A stretch of DNA of 64,000 nt from Pseudomonadales bacterium (GTDB taxonomy: Bacteria > Pseudomonadota > Gammaproteobacteria > Pseudomonadales > Pseudohongiellaceae), in assembly GCA_022819645.1 (NCBI GenBank), contig JAJEGU010000067.1, forward strand, positions 1-64,000. Direction: 5' to 3'. Positions 17,139 through 25,401 of this stretch are shown one piece after another. How positions within the stretch are numbered: the first letter of the stretch is position 1; each line of letters starts with the position of its first letter. The notes below the pieces were generated by a model. The model saw only the letters and a program-made list of their open reading frames with translations. It was not told the DNA's origin and ran no database searches. Both the position numbers and the translations under genes were made by a program.

Positions 17139-17962
17139 TGGTTTTCCCGCTCCGTAATCCCGCTTTCCCCGGGTCCGCCTGCTTGCGGCGCTGCCGCCGC
17201 ATCCCGGCGGCGTTGCAATTCCCCCGCCAGCGCCAGATAAGCCATTGCGCCCCGGGAGCGGCGATCATAGCTGAGCACGGACTTGCCGAATCCCGGCGCC
17301 TCCGCCAGTCGAATATTGCGTGGCACCACGGTCTGGTATACCGCATTGCCGAAAAATTTGTATAACTGTGAATTGACCTCCATGGTCAGTCGATTGCGAC
17401 GGTCGTACATGGTGCGCACAATGCCTTCGATCTTCAGCGCCGGATTCGACCGCGCCCGGATCGCCTCCACAGTTTCCAGCAGCGCCGAAAGACCTTCCAG
17501 GGCATAGTACTCGCACTGTACGGGTATCACCAGACCGGTGGCCGCGTTCAATGCGTTGATAGTGAGAATGTTCAGCGCCGGCGGGCAGTCGATGAGAACA
17601 AAATCGTAGTCACGCACGAGCAGCGCCAACAATTCCCGCAGCCTGCCGTCCTCGCGCCGGTTTTCCATCAGCCAGACTTCCGCCGCCACCAGATCGCTGT
17701 TGGCGGGCAACAGATCGAATCCGGCGTCGACGGACTTGCGCAGCACCTGGTCAATACCGGCATCGCCCATGAGCCATTCGCAGACCGAGATTTCCAGTTC
17801 GGTCTTCACCATGCCGCAGCCCATGGTGGCATTGCCCTGGGGGTCCATATCCACCAGCAGCACCGAATTGCGGGTTGCGTGCAGGGCAGCGGCAAGATTG
17901 ACCGCGGTGGTGGTTTTTCCCACTCCGCCTTTCTGGTTGCTGATAGCGAGTATGGCGCCCAT
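17135..17962 (-). CDS. parA: Chromosome partitioning ATPase ParA (Soj)
   Basis: This 275-residue deviant-Walker ATPase has ISNQKGGVGKTT at residues 7-18, VDMDPQGNATMG near 43-54, and FVLIDCPPALNILTINAL. It forms a nucleoid-bound gradient that moves the ParB-parS complex. The start chosen is the ATG at MGAILAIS, where the family begins. An ATG 18 codons upstream is in frame but reads through the hairpin repeat at 17980-18020, giving MKNSTDGVFQRILGEQPA in front. The ATGA overlap with parB indicates coupling. The tail after YLALAGELQRRRD is variable and glycine/alanine-rich. Confidence 0.96.
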   Translation of the reverse strand: MGAILAISNQKGGVGKTTTAVNLAAALHATRNSVLLVDMDPQGNATMGCGMVKTELEISVCEWLMGDAGIDQVLRKSVDAGFDLLPANSDLVAAEVWLMENRREDGRLRELLALLVRDYDFVLIDCPPALNILTINALNAATGLVIPVQCEYYALEGLSALLETVEAIRARSNPALKIEGIVRTMYDRRNRLTMEVNSQLYKFFGNAVYQTVVPRNIRLAEAPGFGKSVLSYDRRSRGAMAYLALAGELQRRRDAAAAPQAGGPGESGITERENQ

Positions 17963-17979
17963 TGCCGGCTGCTCCCCAA

Positions 17980-18020
17980 GTATTCTCTGAAAAACTCCAT
18001 CCGTGGAGTTTTTCATTATC
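17980..18020 (-). repeat. Multi-hairpin repeat, family A, copy 3 (last hairpin only)
   Basis: On the minus strand it reads GATAATGAAAAACTCCAC and so on. It matches the final hairpin and flanks of the long copies at 2-132 and 35347-35488, ending in CAGAGAATACT. GAAAAACTCCA pairs with TGGAGTTTTTC around four bases. It sits in the 60 bases between rsmG and parA, in the same orientation as transcription. The A-run/stem/T-run layout resembles a weak bidirectional terminator or attenuator. Confidence 0.8.
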
Positions 18021-18022
18021 AA

Positions 18023-18664
18023 TCAATCGCCGCCATGGCGGATCCCCACAACATGGCGGCTGGCGGCGCCAGGCACCTGAAGCCGCTCCAGGAAGGCCAA
18101 CTTGCAGTTTTCCGGCAGACGCGCGAGTTCCGCGCCCGGGTGGCGCCCTTGCATGGCAACAAGCATAGCCCCCCCGGCCAGCAAATGCCGTGTCTTCTCC
18201 ACACTTTTGCCGAGCCTCGCCAGCGCCCTGCAAACCACGGTATCCGCCGGGCCGGGAAATTGTTCGATTCGTCCATGGACGATATCGATATTGGCAAGGT
18301 CGAGATCGAGTTTCGCCTGGAACAGGAAGCGGGTCTTTTTGCCATTGCTGTCGATGAGCACAAAGCGCTTTTGCGGAAAGAGCACCGCCAGGGGAATACC
18401 GGGCAGGCCGGCGCCGCTGCCGGCGTCCACTACGGTTTCGCCTGCTATCCAGGCTGCGATGGAAAGACTGTCAAGCACATGCCGGTCGAGCCTCTTGCCG
18501 GGGACGGAATCCCCTGTCAGATTGAACCGGACGTTCCACTTGTCGAGGAGGTACAGGTAATCCAGCAGCAGGCGGGCGCCCGCAGTGGTGAGATCGGCCC
18601 CAAGCGCGCTGGCACCGGCAAGCAGTCTGGCCTGCAGGCCCCTGGCGTCTTCCTCCTGCTTCAA
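18023..18664 (-). CDS. rsmG: 16S rRNA (guanine-527-N7)-methyltransferase
   Basis: The 213-residue protein has the GidB/RsmG layout: WNVRFNLTG near residue 43-51 and the SAM-binding [17 protein letters not shown] at about 79-95, followed by [14 protein letters not shown] and VVCRALARL. It methylates N7 of G527 in 16S rRNA. Its start overlaps the mnmG stop by four bases (ATGA), the usual gamma-proteobacterial mnmG-rsmG-parA-parB arrangement. A family A hairpin follows its stop. Length fits the family (about 205-215). Confidence 0.95.
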   Translation of the reverse strand: MKQEEDARGLQARLLAGASALGADLTTAGARLLLDYLYLLDKWNVRFNLTGDSVPGKRLDRHVLDSLSIAAWIAGETVVDAGSGAGLPGIPLAVLFPQKRFVLIDSNGKKTRFLFQAKLDLDLANIDIVHGRIEQFPGPADTVVCRALARLGKSVEKTRHLLAGGAMLVAMQGRHPGAELARLPENCKLAFLERLQVPGAASRHVVGIRHGGD

Positions 18665-20565
18665 CTGGCTTTACGCCGCAGGGGCTGGTGTTTTTTCAGA
18701 TACACCAGAATGAGCGACAGCGCCGCCGGCGTCATTCCGGGGATGCGCGCGGCCCGGCCGAGATTTTCCGGTTTCGCCCCGGTGAGTTTCTGCCGCAATT
18801 CATTGGACAACCCGGGCATGGCGGCATAATCCAGTTCCGGCGGCAGAATGGTGTCTTCCCGTCGCCGCAGTTGCTCGATTTCGCCGCGCTGGCGCTCGAT
18901 ATACCCCTGGTACTTGAGTTGGATTTCCACCTGCTCGACAGCCTGCCGGGCGACCAGCGAATCCGGCGGCGACCATTCCGGCTGGCTCAACTCCATCAGC
19001 TTTTCGTGGCTCAATTCGGGCCGGGCGAGCAGTTCCGCCAGAGTCTGCTCCCGGGAGAGCGGTCGCTCCAGCGCGGGATTCAGCCTTGCCGCGGATTCGC
19101 TTGAGGGATGCACCCGGCAACTCCGCAGCCTTTGCAATTCCGCTTCCACCATCTCCTGTTTTTCGTTGAAAACGCGCCAGCGTTCATCGCTCACCAACTT
19201 CATTTCCCGGCCGATGGGGGTCAAACGCTGGTCGGCATTGTCTTCCCGCAGACTGAGGCGATACTCCGCCCGGCTGGTGAACATCCGGTAGGGCTCGCTG
19301 GTGCCAAAGCGGATCAGGTCATCCACTAGCACGCCGATGTAGGCCTGGTCGCGCCGGGGGCACCAGTAGTCGAGGCCGGCAACGGCCCGGGCGGCGTTGA
19401 TCCCCGCCAGCAGGCCCTGGGCGGCGGCCTCTTCATAACCCGTGGTTCCATTGATCTGGCCGGCGAGGTAGAGGCCGGGAACGAATTTGCTTTCCAGCGA
19501 ATAGCGCAGGTCCCTGGGGTCGAAAAAGTCATACTCGATAGCATAGCCCGGCCGGGTGATATGGGCGTTCTCGAAACCCCGGATACAGCGCACCATGGCG
19601 AGCTGGGCATCAAAAGGGAGGCTGGTGGAAATTCCGTTGGGGTAGATTTCGGCCACATCCAGCCCTTCCGGCTCGACAAAGATCTGGTGCGATGTCTTGT
19701 CGGCGAAGCGCGTGACCTTGTCTTCAATGGAAGGGCAATAGCGCGGCCCGACACCTTCGATTACCCCGCTGTACATGGGGGAGCGATCCAGGGCGCTGCG
19801 GATAATTTCGTGGCAGGCCCCGTTGGTGGCGGTGATATGGCAACTTGTTTGCCGCGGATGTTCATCGGGACGGCCGAGGAATGACATGGCCGGCGCGGGA
19901 TCATCGCCCTGCTGTTCCTGCATCACGGAAAAATCCAGGCTTTTCGCGTCCAGCCGTGGCGGCGTGCCGGTTTTCAGCCGATCCACGCGAAATGGCAGTT
20001 CCCGCAGGCGGCGGGCCAGGGCAATGGCGGGTGGGTCGCCGGCGCGCCCGCCGGAAGCATTGGCGAGACCCACATGCATGTTGCCGCCGAGGAAGGTGCC
20101 GGTGGTAAGAACCACGGCGCCGGCGCGGATTTCGATACCGAGCCCGGTTACCACGCCGACTGCCCGTCCGCCCTCCACAAGCAGATCGTCAACGGATTGC
20201 TGCAGCAGTGAAAGCCCGGGCTGATTTTCGACGATTTGCCGGATCGCCGCCCGATACAGGCCGCGGTCGGCCTGTGCCCGGGTGGACCGCACCGCCGGCC
20301 CCTTGCTGGCGTTCAACACACGAAACTGGATGCCGGCCCGGTCCACAGCCCGGGCCATGGCGCCGCCGAGGGCATCGATTTCCCGCACCAGATGGCTCTT
20401 GCCGATGCCGCCCAAGGCAGGATTGCAGGACATTTGTCCGATGGTTTCAATATTGTGGGTGACCAGCAGGGTATTGCCGCCCTGACGGGCCGCCGCCAGG
20501 GCGGCCTCGGTTCCGGCGTGGCCGCCACCCACCACAATCACGTCAAAGCAGTTGCCGTATTGCAT
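18661..20565 (-). CDS. mnmG: tRNA uridine-5-carboxymethylaminomethyl enzyme MnmG
   Basis: The 634-residue FAD protein has the dinucleotide-binding [10 protein letters not shown] at 13-22, and [23 protein letters not shown] and [13 protein letters not shown] motifs. [24 protein letters not shown] lies further along, and the helical C-terminal domain that contacts MnmE ends in [17 protein letters not shown]. With MnmE it installs the cmnm5 group on wobble uridine 34 of several tRNAs. It heads the minus-strand rsmG-parA-parB run. A TATACT -10-like box lies about 30 bases upstream (20595-20600 on the minus strand) in an AT-rich leader. Confidence 0.97.
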   Translation of the reverse strand: MQYGNCFDVIVVGGGHAGTEAALAAARQGGNTLLVTHNIETIGQMSCNPALGGIGKSHLVREIDALGGAMARAVDRAGIQFRVLNASKGPAVRSTRAQADRGLYRAAIRQIVENQPGLSLLQQSVDDLLVEGGRAVGVVTGLGIEIRAGAVVLTTGTFLGGNMHVGLANASGGRAGDPPAIALARRLRELPFRVDRLKTGTPPRLDAKSLDFSVMQEQQGDDPAPAMSFLGRPDEHPRQTSCHITATNGACHEIIRSALDRSPMYSGVIEGVGPRYCPSIEDKVTRFADKTSHQIFVEPEGLDVAEIYPNGISTSLPFDAQLAMVRCIRGFENAHITRPGYAIEYDFFDPRDLRYSLESKFVPGLYLAGQINGTTGYEEAAAQGLLAGINAARAVAGLDYWCPRRDQAYIGVLVDDLIRFGTSEPYRMFTSRAEYRLSLREDNADQRLTPIGREMKLVSDERWRVFNEKQEMVEAELQRLRSCRVHPSSESAARLNPALERPLSREQTLAELLARPELSHEKLMELSQPEWSPPDSLVARQAVEQVEIQLKYQGYIERQRGEIEQLRRREDTILPPELDYAAMPGLSNELRQKLTGAKPENLGRAARIPGMTPAALSLILVYLKKHQPLRRKAS

Positions 20566-20882
20566 GTCGGGATACGAATTTCAGGGAGCGGCGAAGTATA
20601 GCGTCTTACGTACAAAGTATATATGTATCAGAAAAGCATTAGTGAAGTAGTAGTCTTAGCAGTGCCTGCCGAAACCTGTTGAAAAGCGTGATTTCCCTCG
20701 TCCGCCCAAAGGCTTGCCGGTGGGAAAACCCGTTTGCGGGACGGGGTTTTCCCGGTGCGGCCCCGGGATATTCCGGGGACAGGAATACGCCGGCGATCCT
20801 GTCCCCATTTCATCCCGCGCTTGTTCCCTTCCCGGCGCCGTCTTGCCCACAGGTAACGGACAGGTTGTGGCGCTTGCACAAT
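20566..20882. other. mnmE-mnmG intergenic region with AT-rich leader
   Basis: No credible gene is present. The first about 80 bases next to mnmG are AT-rich (alternating TATATA and GTATA) and probably hold its promoter: TATACT on the minus strand at 20595-20600. The centre contains three adjacent palindromes (20722-20806, listed separately). Toward mnmE there is TTGCCCACAGG, only loosely like a DnaA box. Confidence 0.55.
20722..20806. repeat. Three tandem palindromes between mnmG and mnmE
   Basis: GGGAAAACCC (20722-20731) pairs with GGGTTTTCCC (20744-20753). CCCCGG pairs with CCGGGG across 20761-20778. GGGGACAGGA (20775-20784) pairs with TCCTGTCCCC (20797-20806). All arms are perfect. No T-run follows on either strand, so simple intrinsic termination is not obvious. 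The second and third palindromes overlap by four bases, so they would be alternative structures. Confidence 0.7.
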
Positions 20883-22292
20883 CTACTTGCCGATGCAGAA
20901 GCGGCTGAAGATTTTGCCAAGCAGGTCGTCCGTGGTGACTTCGCCGGTAATCCGGCCCAGCGCCGCCTGGGCGAGGCGCAGATCTTCGGCGATCAACTCT
21001 AGGGGCGCCCGGCGGCCCAGGTTGGCAAGCGCCGCCTCGCATTGCCGCCGGGCCTCATCGAGTGCTTCCAGGTGCCGGACCCGGGCGACGAAAGCGTCTT
21101 CCCCCCCTTCATAGGCCACAAAGTCTTGCAGATGTTTGCTGAGCAGGTCGAGCCCCGCACCGGTTTTGGCGCTGAGTTGGACGAGTGGCAGTTCCCTGCC
21201 CTCGATTTCGCCGTGCTTCAGGGCTGGCGGCAGGTCCAGCAGATCGATCTTGTTGCGAACAATGCACAGGCGTCCCAGCAAATCAGCCCTGTCGTCCTCG
21301 TCGGCGAGGTAGTCTGCAAGCGGTTCCAGGACAATCCGGATTTCCTCCGGAGTCAATTCTCCAGAGGAGTCAGGCAGTTGCGATGCATCCAGCAGCAGCA
21401 GGATCAGGTCGGCGCTGGCCATGGCGGCGCGGGCGCGCCTTACGCCCTCCTGCTCGATGGGGTCGCCGCTTTCCCGCAGGCCGGCGGTGTCGATGAGTTG
21501 CAATGGCAGGCCGTTGAGCGCGATGCGCCGGGACAGCAGGTCGCGGGTGGTGCCGGGAATCGGCGTCACGATGGCGGTCTGCTCGCCGGATAGCGCATTC
21601 ATCAGGCTGGACTTGCCGGCATTGGGCAAACCCCCAAGCACCACGGTAACGCCTTCATTGAGCAATGCGCCTTGACGGCTCCGGGCGCGAAGCTGCTCCA
21701 GGCTTGACAGGATACCCTCAAGCGCCTGAAGCACTTCGGCGGGCTCAAGCACCTCGATATCGCTGTCGGAGAAATCGATTGCGCTTTCCAGCATGACCCG
21801 GGCGCCGGTGAGCGTTGCCACCAGACCGTGGATATGGCGGGAGAATTCCCCGGTCAGGGTTCGTACCGCCGAGCGCGCCGCCTGACGGCTATCGGCGTCG
21901 ATCAGGTCGGCGATGGCTTCGGCCTGGACCAGATCGATCTTGCCATTGAGAAAGGCGCGTTCGGAAAACTCCCCGGGCCGCGCCTGCCGGGCGCCAAGGG
22001 CAAGCGCCCGCTCGCGCAGGGATTCGAGCACGATGCGCCCGCCATGCCCCTGAAGCTCAAGCACGTCTTCGCCGGTAAAGGAATCCGGTGCCGGGAAATA
22101 CAGCGCGATACCCCGGTCGAGTACCGCGCCGCCTTCCCCGAGGAACTCACAGAAATGCGCTTGCCGGGGCTTGGGCGCAAAGCCTGTCAGGCTTCGGGCA
22201 AGCTCCGCCAGGGACTGGCCCGAGATGCGCAGAATCCCGATACTGCCGCGCCCCGGGGCGGTGGCTATGGCGCAGATGTTCTGCTCGTCCAT
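20883..22292 (-). CDS. mnmE: tRNA modification GTPase MnmE
   Basis: The 469-residue protein has an N-terminal tetrahydrofolate-binding domain (TIATAPGRGSIGILRISG-like start), a helical domain and an inserted G domain. The G domain has P-loop GLPNAGKSS at 221-229, GTTRD, DTAGLRES and NKIDL. It ends with the family's FCIGK C-terminus, whose cysteine is required for modification. It forms a complex with MnmG for wobble uridine modification. Its ATG follows the yidC stop with no intervening base, so translation is probably coupled. Length and motifs are complete. Confidence 0.97.
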   Translation of the reverse strand: MDEQNICAIATAPGRGSIGILRISGQSLAELARSLTGFAPKPRQAHFCEFLGEGGAVLDRGIALYFPAPDSFTGEDVLELQGHGGRIVLESLRERALALGARQARPGEFSERAFLNGKIDLVQAEAIADLIDADSRQAARSAVRTLTGEFSRHIHGLVATLTGARVMLESAIDFSDSDIEVLEPAEVLQALEGILSSLEQLRARSRQGALLNEGVTVVLGGLPNAGKSSLMNALSGEQTAIVTPIPGTTRDLLSRRIALNGLPLQLIDTAGLRESGDPIEQEGVRRARAAMASADLILLLLDASQLPDSSGELTPEEIRIVLEPLADYLADEDDRADLLGRLCIVRNKIDLLDLPPALKHGEIEGRELPLVQLSAKTGAGLDLLSKHLQDFVAYEGGEDAFVARVRHLEALDEARRQCEAALANLGRRAPLELIAEDLRLAQAALGRITGEVTTDDLLGKIFSRFCIGK

Positions 22293-23993
22293 TCAGCGGG
22301 AGGTGGAGGCCGCGTATTCGGCGTCGATCTTGCGGGTGATGTACCACTGCTGCAGGATGCTCAGCAGGCCATTGGTGAGCCAGTACAGCACGAGCCCGGA
22401 AGGAAACCAGAGGAACAGCACGGTCATCATGATCGGCATCAGGCGCATGATCTGGGCCTGCATGGGGTCCGCCGGCGCGGGGCTCATGCGGGTTTGCAGA
22501 TACATGGTGGCCCCCATCAGCAGGGGCAGCACAAAATACGGGTCGCGCACCGAAAGATCGTTGAGCCAGAGCATGAAGGGCGCGTGGCGCAACTCGACGC
22601 TTTGCATCAACACCCAGTACAGGGCGATGAAAACCGGCATCTGCACCAGCAGCGGCAGGCAGCCGCCGAAGGGATTGATTTTTTCTTTCTTGTACAGATC
22701 CATGGTGGCCTGCTGCAGCTTCATGCGGTCGTCGCCGTGACGTTCCCGCAACTGCTGCATCCTGGGCATCAGCCGCCGCATGCCCGCCATGGAGCGGTAC
22801 TGGGTTTCCGAGAGCTTGTAGAAGATCAGCTTGACCACCAGGGTGAGCAGGATAATGGAAACGCCGTAATTGCCCGCAAAAGAGTCGATTCGGGTGAGCA
22901 GCCAGTAGATCGGCGCCGCGAGAAACCAGAGGAAGCTGTAGTCCACGGTGAGATCGAGATTGGGGGAGATTTCCGCCAGCGTGTACTGATCCTTGGGCCC
23001 GGCGTAGAGTTGCATGGTGGTGGATCCTGTTGCGCCCGGGGCAAGTTCCAGCGGGGCGCTGGTGAATTCGCCGATGAACTGGCCGGCGGCGCTGCGGCGC
23101 AGGGTATAGCGGTTGGCCACGGCGTCATTGAGTACCCAGGCGGAAAGGAAGTAATGCTGGCTCAGACCCACCCAGCCGCCGTCCTGCTCGAGTACCAGGC
23201 TGGACTCGGCGATATCGTCGAAATCGTATTCCCGGTAGGGGTCGTCGTCGCTGGTAACCACATAGCCCAGATAACTTCGGGTAAAACGGCTGCCTGCGCT
23301 CGGGTCGGGAAAATCATGTCGCCGCAGTTGACCGAAAGGGATGGCGCGCCATCTCTGGTCAGAACCGTTTTCCACCAGGAAGGATATGTCGATGAGATAA
23401 CTGCCCCGGGTGAAGGAAAAACGCTTGGTGACGCTGACGCCGGTTTCGGTGCGCAGTCGCAGGTCGATGGTCAGGTTTTCCTCACCTTCCGCGAGTTCAT
23501 GGGCACCGGCTTCAGCGCGGTAGGCGGCGCGGCTTTCGCTGTCGGTGCCGTCATTACCCACCAGGCCACTGGTGGCGATGAATTCGCGGCCCGGGCGTGA
23601 TTCCAGCAGGACAAAAGGATCGTCCGGAATGTCGATATCGCGCAGGAACCGGGGCAGCGCCAGGTGGACTATGTCGCCCCCGAGAGGATCGATCTGAAGA
23701 TCCAGGGTGTCGGTGGTGACCTGTATCAGCCCGCTTCTGCCCGAGCCAGCCGCTGGCATCGTCGCTTGCAGCGGGCTTGTGGCGCCAGTCTGGCCAGGCG
23801 GTTCGGCGGGCAGGTCCGGCTCATCGCTGGCAATTCCGCCATCGGGCAGGGCGGCGTCCAGCGCCGGTGCGGTTGCCGGCGCAAGATCAGCTCCATCGTT
23901 TACTTCCGGCGGATAATCCTCCTGCCAGGCCAACAGCATCAGATAGGTAATGACGGCGAGTGAGGCGTACAGGAAGAAGCGGGTGTATTTCAT
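22293..23993 (-). CDS. yidC: Membrane protein insertase YidC
   Basis: The 566-residue protein has an N-terminal membrane anchor (FFLYASLAVITYLMLLAW), then an acidic/proline-rich linker and the large periplasmic beta-domain (about 80-340). The C-terminal five-helix insertase core is recognisable from DYSFLWFLAAPIYWLLTRID, the cytosolic hairpin GMRRLMPRMQQLRERHGDD, NPFGGCLPLLVQMPVFIALYWVL and LYWLTNGLLSILQQWYI. It inserts and folds inner-membrane proteins alone or with Sec. The start chosen is the ATG at MKYTRFF; an earlier ATG would precede the anchor with an unneeded 20 residues overlapping yidD. It begins one base after the yidD stop. Confidence 0.96.
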   Translation of the reverse strand: MKYTRFFLYASLAVITYLMLLAWQEDYPPEVNDGADLAPATAPALDAALPDGGIASDEPDLPAEPPGQTGATSPLQATMPAAGSGRSGLIQVTTDTLDLQIDPLGGDIVHLALPRFLRDIDIPDDPFVLLESRPGREFIATSGLVGNDGTDSESRAAYRAEAGAHELAEGEENLTIDLRLRTETGVSVTKRFSFTRGSYLIDISFLVENGSDQRWRAIPFGQLRRHDFPDPSAGSRFTRSYLGYVVTSDDDPYREYDFDDIAESSLVLEQDGGWVGLSQHYFLSAWVLNDAVANRYTLRRSAAGQFIGEFTSAPLELAPGATGSTTMQLYAGPKDQYTLAEISPNLDLTVDYSFLWFLAAPIYWLLTRIDSFAGNYGVSIILLTLVVKLIFYKLSETQYRSMAGMRRLMPRMQQLRERHGDDRMKLQQATMDLYKKEKINPFGGCLPLLVQMPVFIALYWVLMQSVELRHAPFMLWLNDLSVRDPYFVLPLLMGATMYLQTRMSPAPADPMQAQIMRLMPIMMTVLFLWFPSGLVLYWLTNGLLSILQQWYITRKIDAEYAASTSR

Positions 23994-23994
23994 G

Positions 23995-24237
23995 TCAGTC
24001 CGCCCTGTGTCCGCAGGGCTCGGCGCCGGGTACCGGATCGCAGCCGCCTTCATGCCAGGGGTGGCAGCGGGAGATGCGCTTCAGGCCGAGCCAGACTCCC
24101 CGGGCCGGACCATGGCGCGCAATCGCCTCCCTGGTGTATTGGGAGCAGCTCGGATAAAAGCGGCATTGGGTAAAAAGCAGTCGGCTGAACAGGAACTGAT
24201 AGATGTCGATCAGTTTGGTGAGCATGCTTCCGATCAT
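23995..24237 (-). CDS. yidD: Membrane protein insertion efficiency factor YidD
   Basis: The 80-residue protein contains the diagnostic [35 protein letters not shown] and GGCDPVP pattern of YidD, with several conserved cysteines. It is a small membrane-associated protein thought to assist YidC-dependent insertion. The ATG chosen overlaps the rnpA stop (ATGA) and starts [14 protein letters not shown]; a second ATG four codons later is possible. The C-terminus ([10 protein letters not shown]) is a short variable tail. It sits in the standard rnpA-yidD-yidC order. Confidence 0.93.
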   Translation of the reverse strand: MIGSMLTKLIDIYQFLFSRLLFTQCRFYPSCSQYTREAIARHGPARGVWLGLKRISRCHPWHEGGCDPVPGAEPCGHRAD

Positions 24238-24623
24238 GATTCTTGCGGTTCCTGTTTGCCGGCGGCGCGACGCATTTTTGCCAACAGATCCTGCCACAAC
24301 GATTCCAGCCTTTGCCGAATCGCCGCGTTGCCGAGTTTGTGAACGTCCTTTCGCGCCAGCACCACCAGATCAACCGCAAAAAGCTGCGTCCGCCTATGGC
24401 GAAAATGTTCCCGGACCAGCCGCTTTACGCGATTGCGCTGCACCGCCGCGGGCACATTTTTCTTCGATATCACCAGTCCGAGTCTCGCCCCGTCCCGGTC
24501 CACCGGCAAGGCCAGCACGAGGAAGCTTCGGCAGGATACCTTGAAGCGAGCGGCGGAAAAGACTGCCCGGAATTCACCAGCCCGGAGCAACCGCGCGGAA
24601 CGGGCAAATCCAGATGCGCTCAT
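24234..24623 (-). CDS. rnpA: Ribonuclease P protein component
   Basis: The 129-residue basic protein has the RnpA pattern: [13 protein letters not shown] near the start, then [29 protein letters not shown], the RNR signature that contacts the RNase P RNA. It is the protein subunit for tRNA 5' maturation. The start at [13 protein letters not shown] was chosen because the 43 codons further upstream overlap rpmH and a repeat. It is 85 bases downstream of rpmH; that gap includes a REP-like GGAGCCTGTGCCGCGGAAATTC. Confidence 0.94.
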   Translation of the reverse strand: MSASGFARSARLLRAGEFRAVFSAARFKVSCRSFLVLALPVDRDGARLGLVISKKNVPAAVQRNRVKRLVREHFRHRRTQLFAVDLVVLARKDVHKLGNAAIRQRLESLWQDLLAKMRRAAGKQEPQES

Positions 24624-24708
24624 GGTCGAAACCCGGGAGCCTGTGCCGCGGAAATTCACGGCGGCCGGATTGATTCTGCCGCGTCTCTGGACGCCGGCGC
24701 CCGGCGGG

Positions 24709-24843
24709 TCAGGCCGAAAGGCGGCGCCGGCCCTTGGCGCGCCGCCGGGCAAGCACCTGGCGCCCGCCGCGGGTGGCCATCCGGGCCCGGAAGCCGTGAC
24801 TTCTGGCGCGCTTGATCCTGCTGGGCTGAAATGTTCTCTTCAT
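24709..24843 (-). CDS. rpmH: 50S ribosomal protein L34
   Basis: The 44-residue protein reads [18 protein letters not shown] and continues with [25 protein letters not shown], matching L34 over its whole length. Stop TGA is at 24709-24711. L34 is a small basic protein of the large ribosomal subunit. The gene is first in the minus-strand rpmH-rnpA-yidD-yidC-mnmE run and diverges from dnaA across the origin region. A good promoter is at 24898-24926. Confidence 0.97.
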   Translation of the reverse strand: MKRTFQPSRIKRARSHGFRARMATRGGRQVLARRRAKGRRRLSA

Positions 24844-24897
24844 GACACGGTCCGATTTGCTACGGCAGGCTCCGGTGCGCCGGAAGCCGGGGCGAGG

Positions 24898-24926
24898 ATT
24901 CTAGAACTTTTGCCGCCCGCTTGCAA
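24898..24926 (-). promoter_or_regulatory. rpmH promoter
   Basis: On the minus strand, TTGCAA (24921-24926) and TAGAAT (24898-24903, five of six consensus bases) are separated by 17 bases. Transcription would start about 48 bases before the rpmH ATG. Confidence 0.6.
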
Positions 24927-24942
24927 TTTTTCAGCCCCAGCC

Positions 24943-24966
24943 GTCATTCTGCGCGGAGCGAAGCGC
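24943..24966 (+). repeat. Short dispersed repeat, family C
   Basis: The sequence GTCATTCTGCGCGGAGCGA continues to AGCGC and is identical to the copy at 9379-9402 over 24 bases. It lies just outside the rpmH promoter and upstream of the family B element. Confidence 0.7.
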
Positions 24967-24999
24967 AGTCGCAAAATCTCCTTCGACCGCATCGCTTGC

Positions 25000-25149
25000 C
25001 AGGAGCCTGCGCCGCAGGAATTCGCTATCGCCGTGCCCCCCGGCCGGTCGGTTGAGGCGAATATTGGTGGATATGCAACGAAATCGAGCGGCCAGGGGCG
25101 TGGATAAGAGAGCGGATTTGCAGCCGTGAATTCCTGCGGCGCAGGCTCC
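25000..25149. repeat. REPIN-like element, family B, copy 2
   Basis: The left end 25000-25023 and right end 25128-25149 are inverted copies of a core containing AGCCTGCGCCGCAGG, and GAATTC follows in each arm. The interior (GAGGCGAATATTGGTGGATA and onward) is almost the same as in the element at 16109-16249. It is inserted in the candidate origin between rpmH and the DnaA box. Confidence 0.85.
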
Positions 25150-25179
25150 CGGGTCTCGCAATTACCGTTTGGCAACAAC

Positions 25180-25188
25180 TTATCCACA
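25180..25188 (+). promoter_or_regulatory. DnaA box (perfect)
   Basis: TTATCCACA matches the consensus DnaA box exactly. It lies about 210 bases upstream of the dnaA start, next to an A/T-rich tract. Confidence 0.75.
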
Positions 25189-25212
25189 GCTAATTCAGCG
25201 ACGGTCCCTGGC

Positions 25213-25221
25213 TGTGGAAAA
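25213..25221 (-). promoter_or_regulatory. DnaA box-like site
   Basis: On the minus strand it reads TTTTCCACA, which fits the relaxed TTWTNCACA consensus. It adjoins the AAAATTTTTTAC tract and is in opposite orientation to the perfect box 24 bases away. Confidence 0.45.
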
Positions 25222-25330
25222 ATTTTTTACGGCGGTTTCTTTGCACCGCTTGCCAGATTGCTTTTCTAACACGCTGAATCCATGGAAAAAACGCCTTCTT
25301 CCGCCTGCCGGGGAGCAAACCTTGCAAGAT

Positions 25331-25360
25331 TTGGAAAGGCCACAGTCTTGCCGCTATCAT
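25331..25360 (+). promoter_or_regulatory. Putative dnaA promoter
   Basis: TTGGAA (25331-25336) and TATCAT (25355-25360) are separated by 18 bases. The predicted start is about 35 bases before the GTG of dnaA. Confidence 0.4.
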
Positions 25361-25401
25361 GCCGGAAAACCACCCGGTAACCACACGGCAGAACCCATCC
25401 C

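Larger units (their letters stand above)
24844..25401. other. oriC: rpmH-dnaA intergenic region, candidate oriC
   Basis: This 558-base gap lies where replichore gene orientation flips: everything to the left (mnmG to rpmH) is minus strand, and dnaA to gyrB is plus. It holds a perfect DnaA box (25180-25188), a reversed weaker box (25213-25221) and an AT-rich tract next to it (AAAAATTTTTTAC). It also holds the rpmH and dnaA promoters and two inserted repeats. In Pseudomonas-type chromosomes the origin lies between rpmH and dnaA. Few boxes are visible, so placement rests partly on context. Confidence 0.65.

Noticed and set aside
17989-18014. Calling the parA-leader hairpin a Rho-independent terminator
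   Set aside because: The GC-containing part of the stem is only five pairs and the T-run is part of the arm; it would be weak, and parA downstream must be transcribed. It is kept as a repeat with possible attenuation.
20566-20720. AT-rich mnmG leader as the replication origin
   Set aside because: No good DnaA box was found there, and gene orientation does not flip at this point; the rpmH-dnaA gap is the better candidate.
24433-25107. A 224-codon plus-strand frame across rnpA, rpmH and the origin region
   Set aside because: It runs antisense to rpmH and rnpA and through repeats; the protein has no recognisable pattern.
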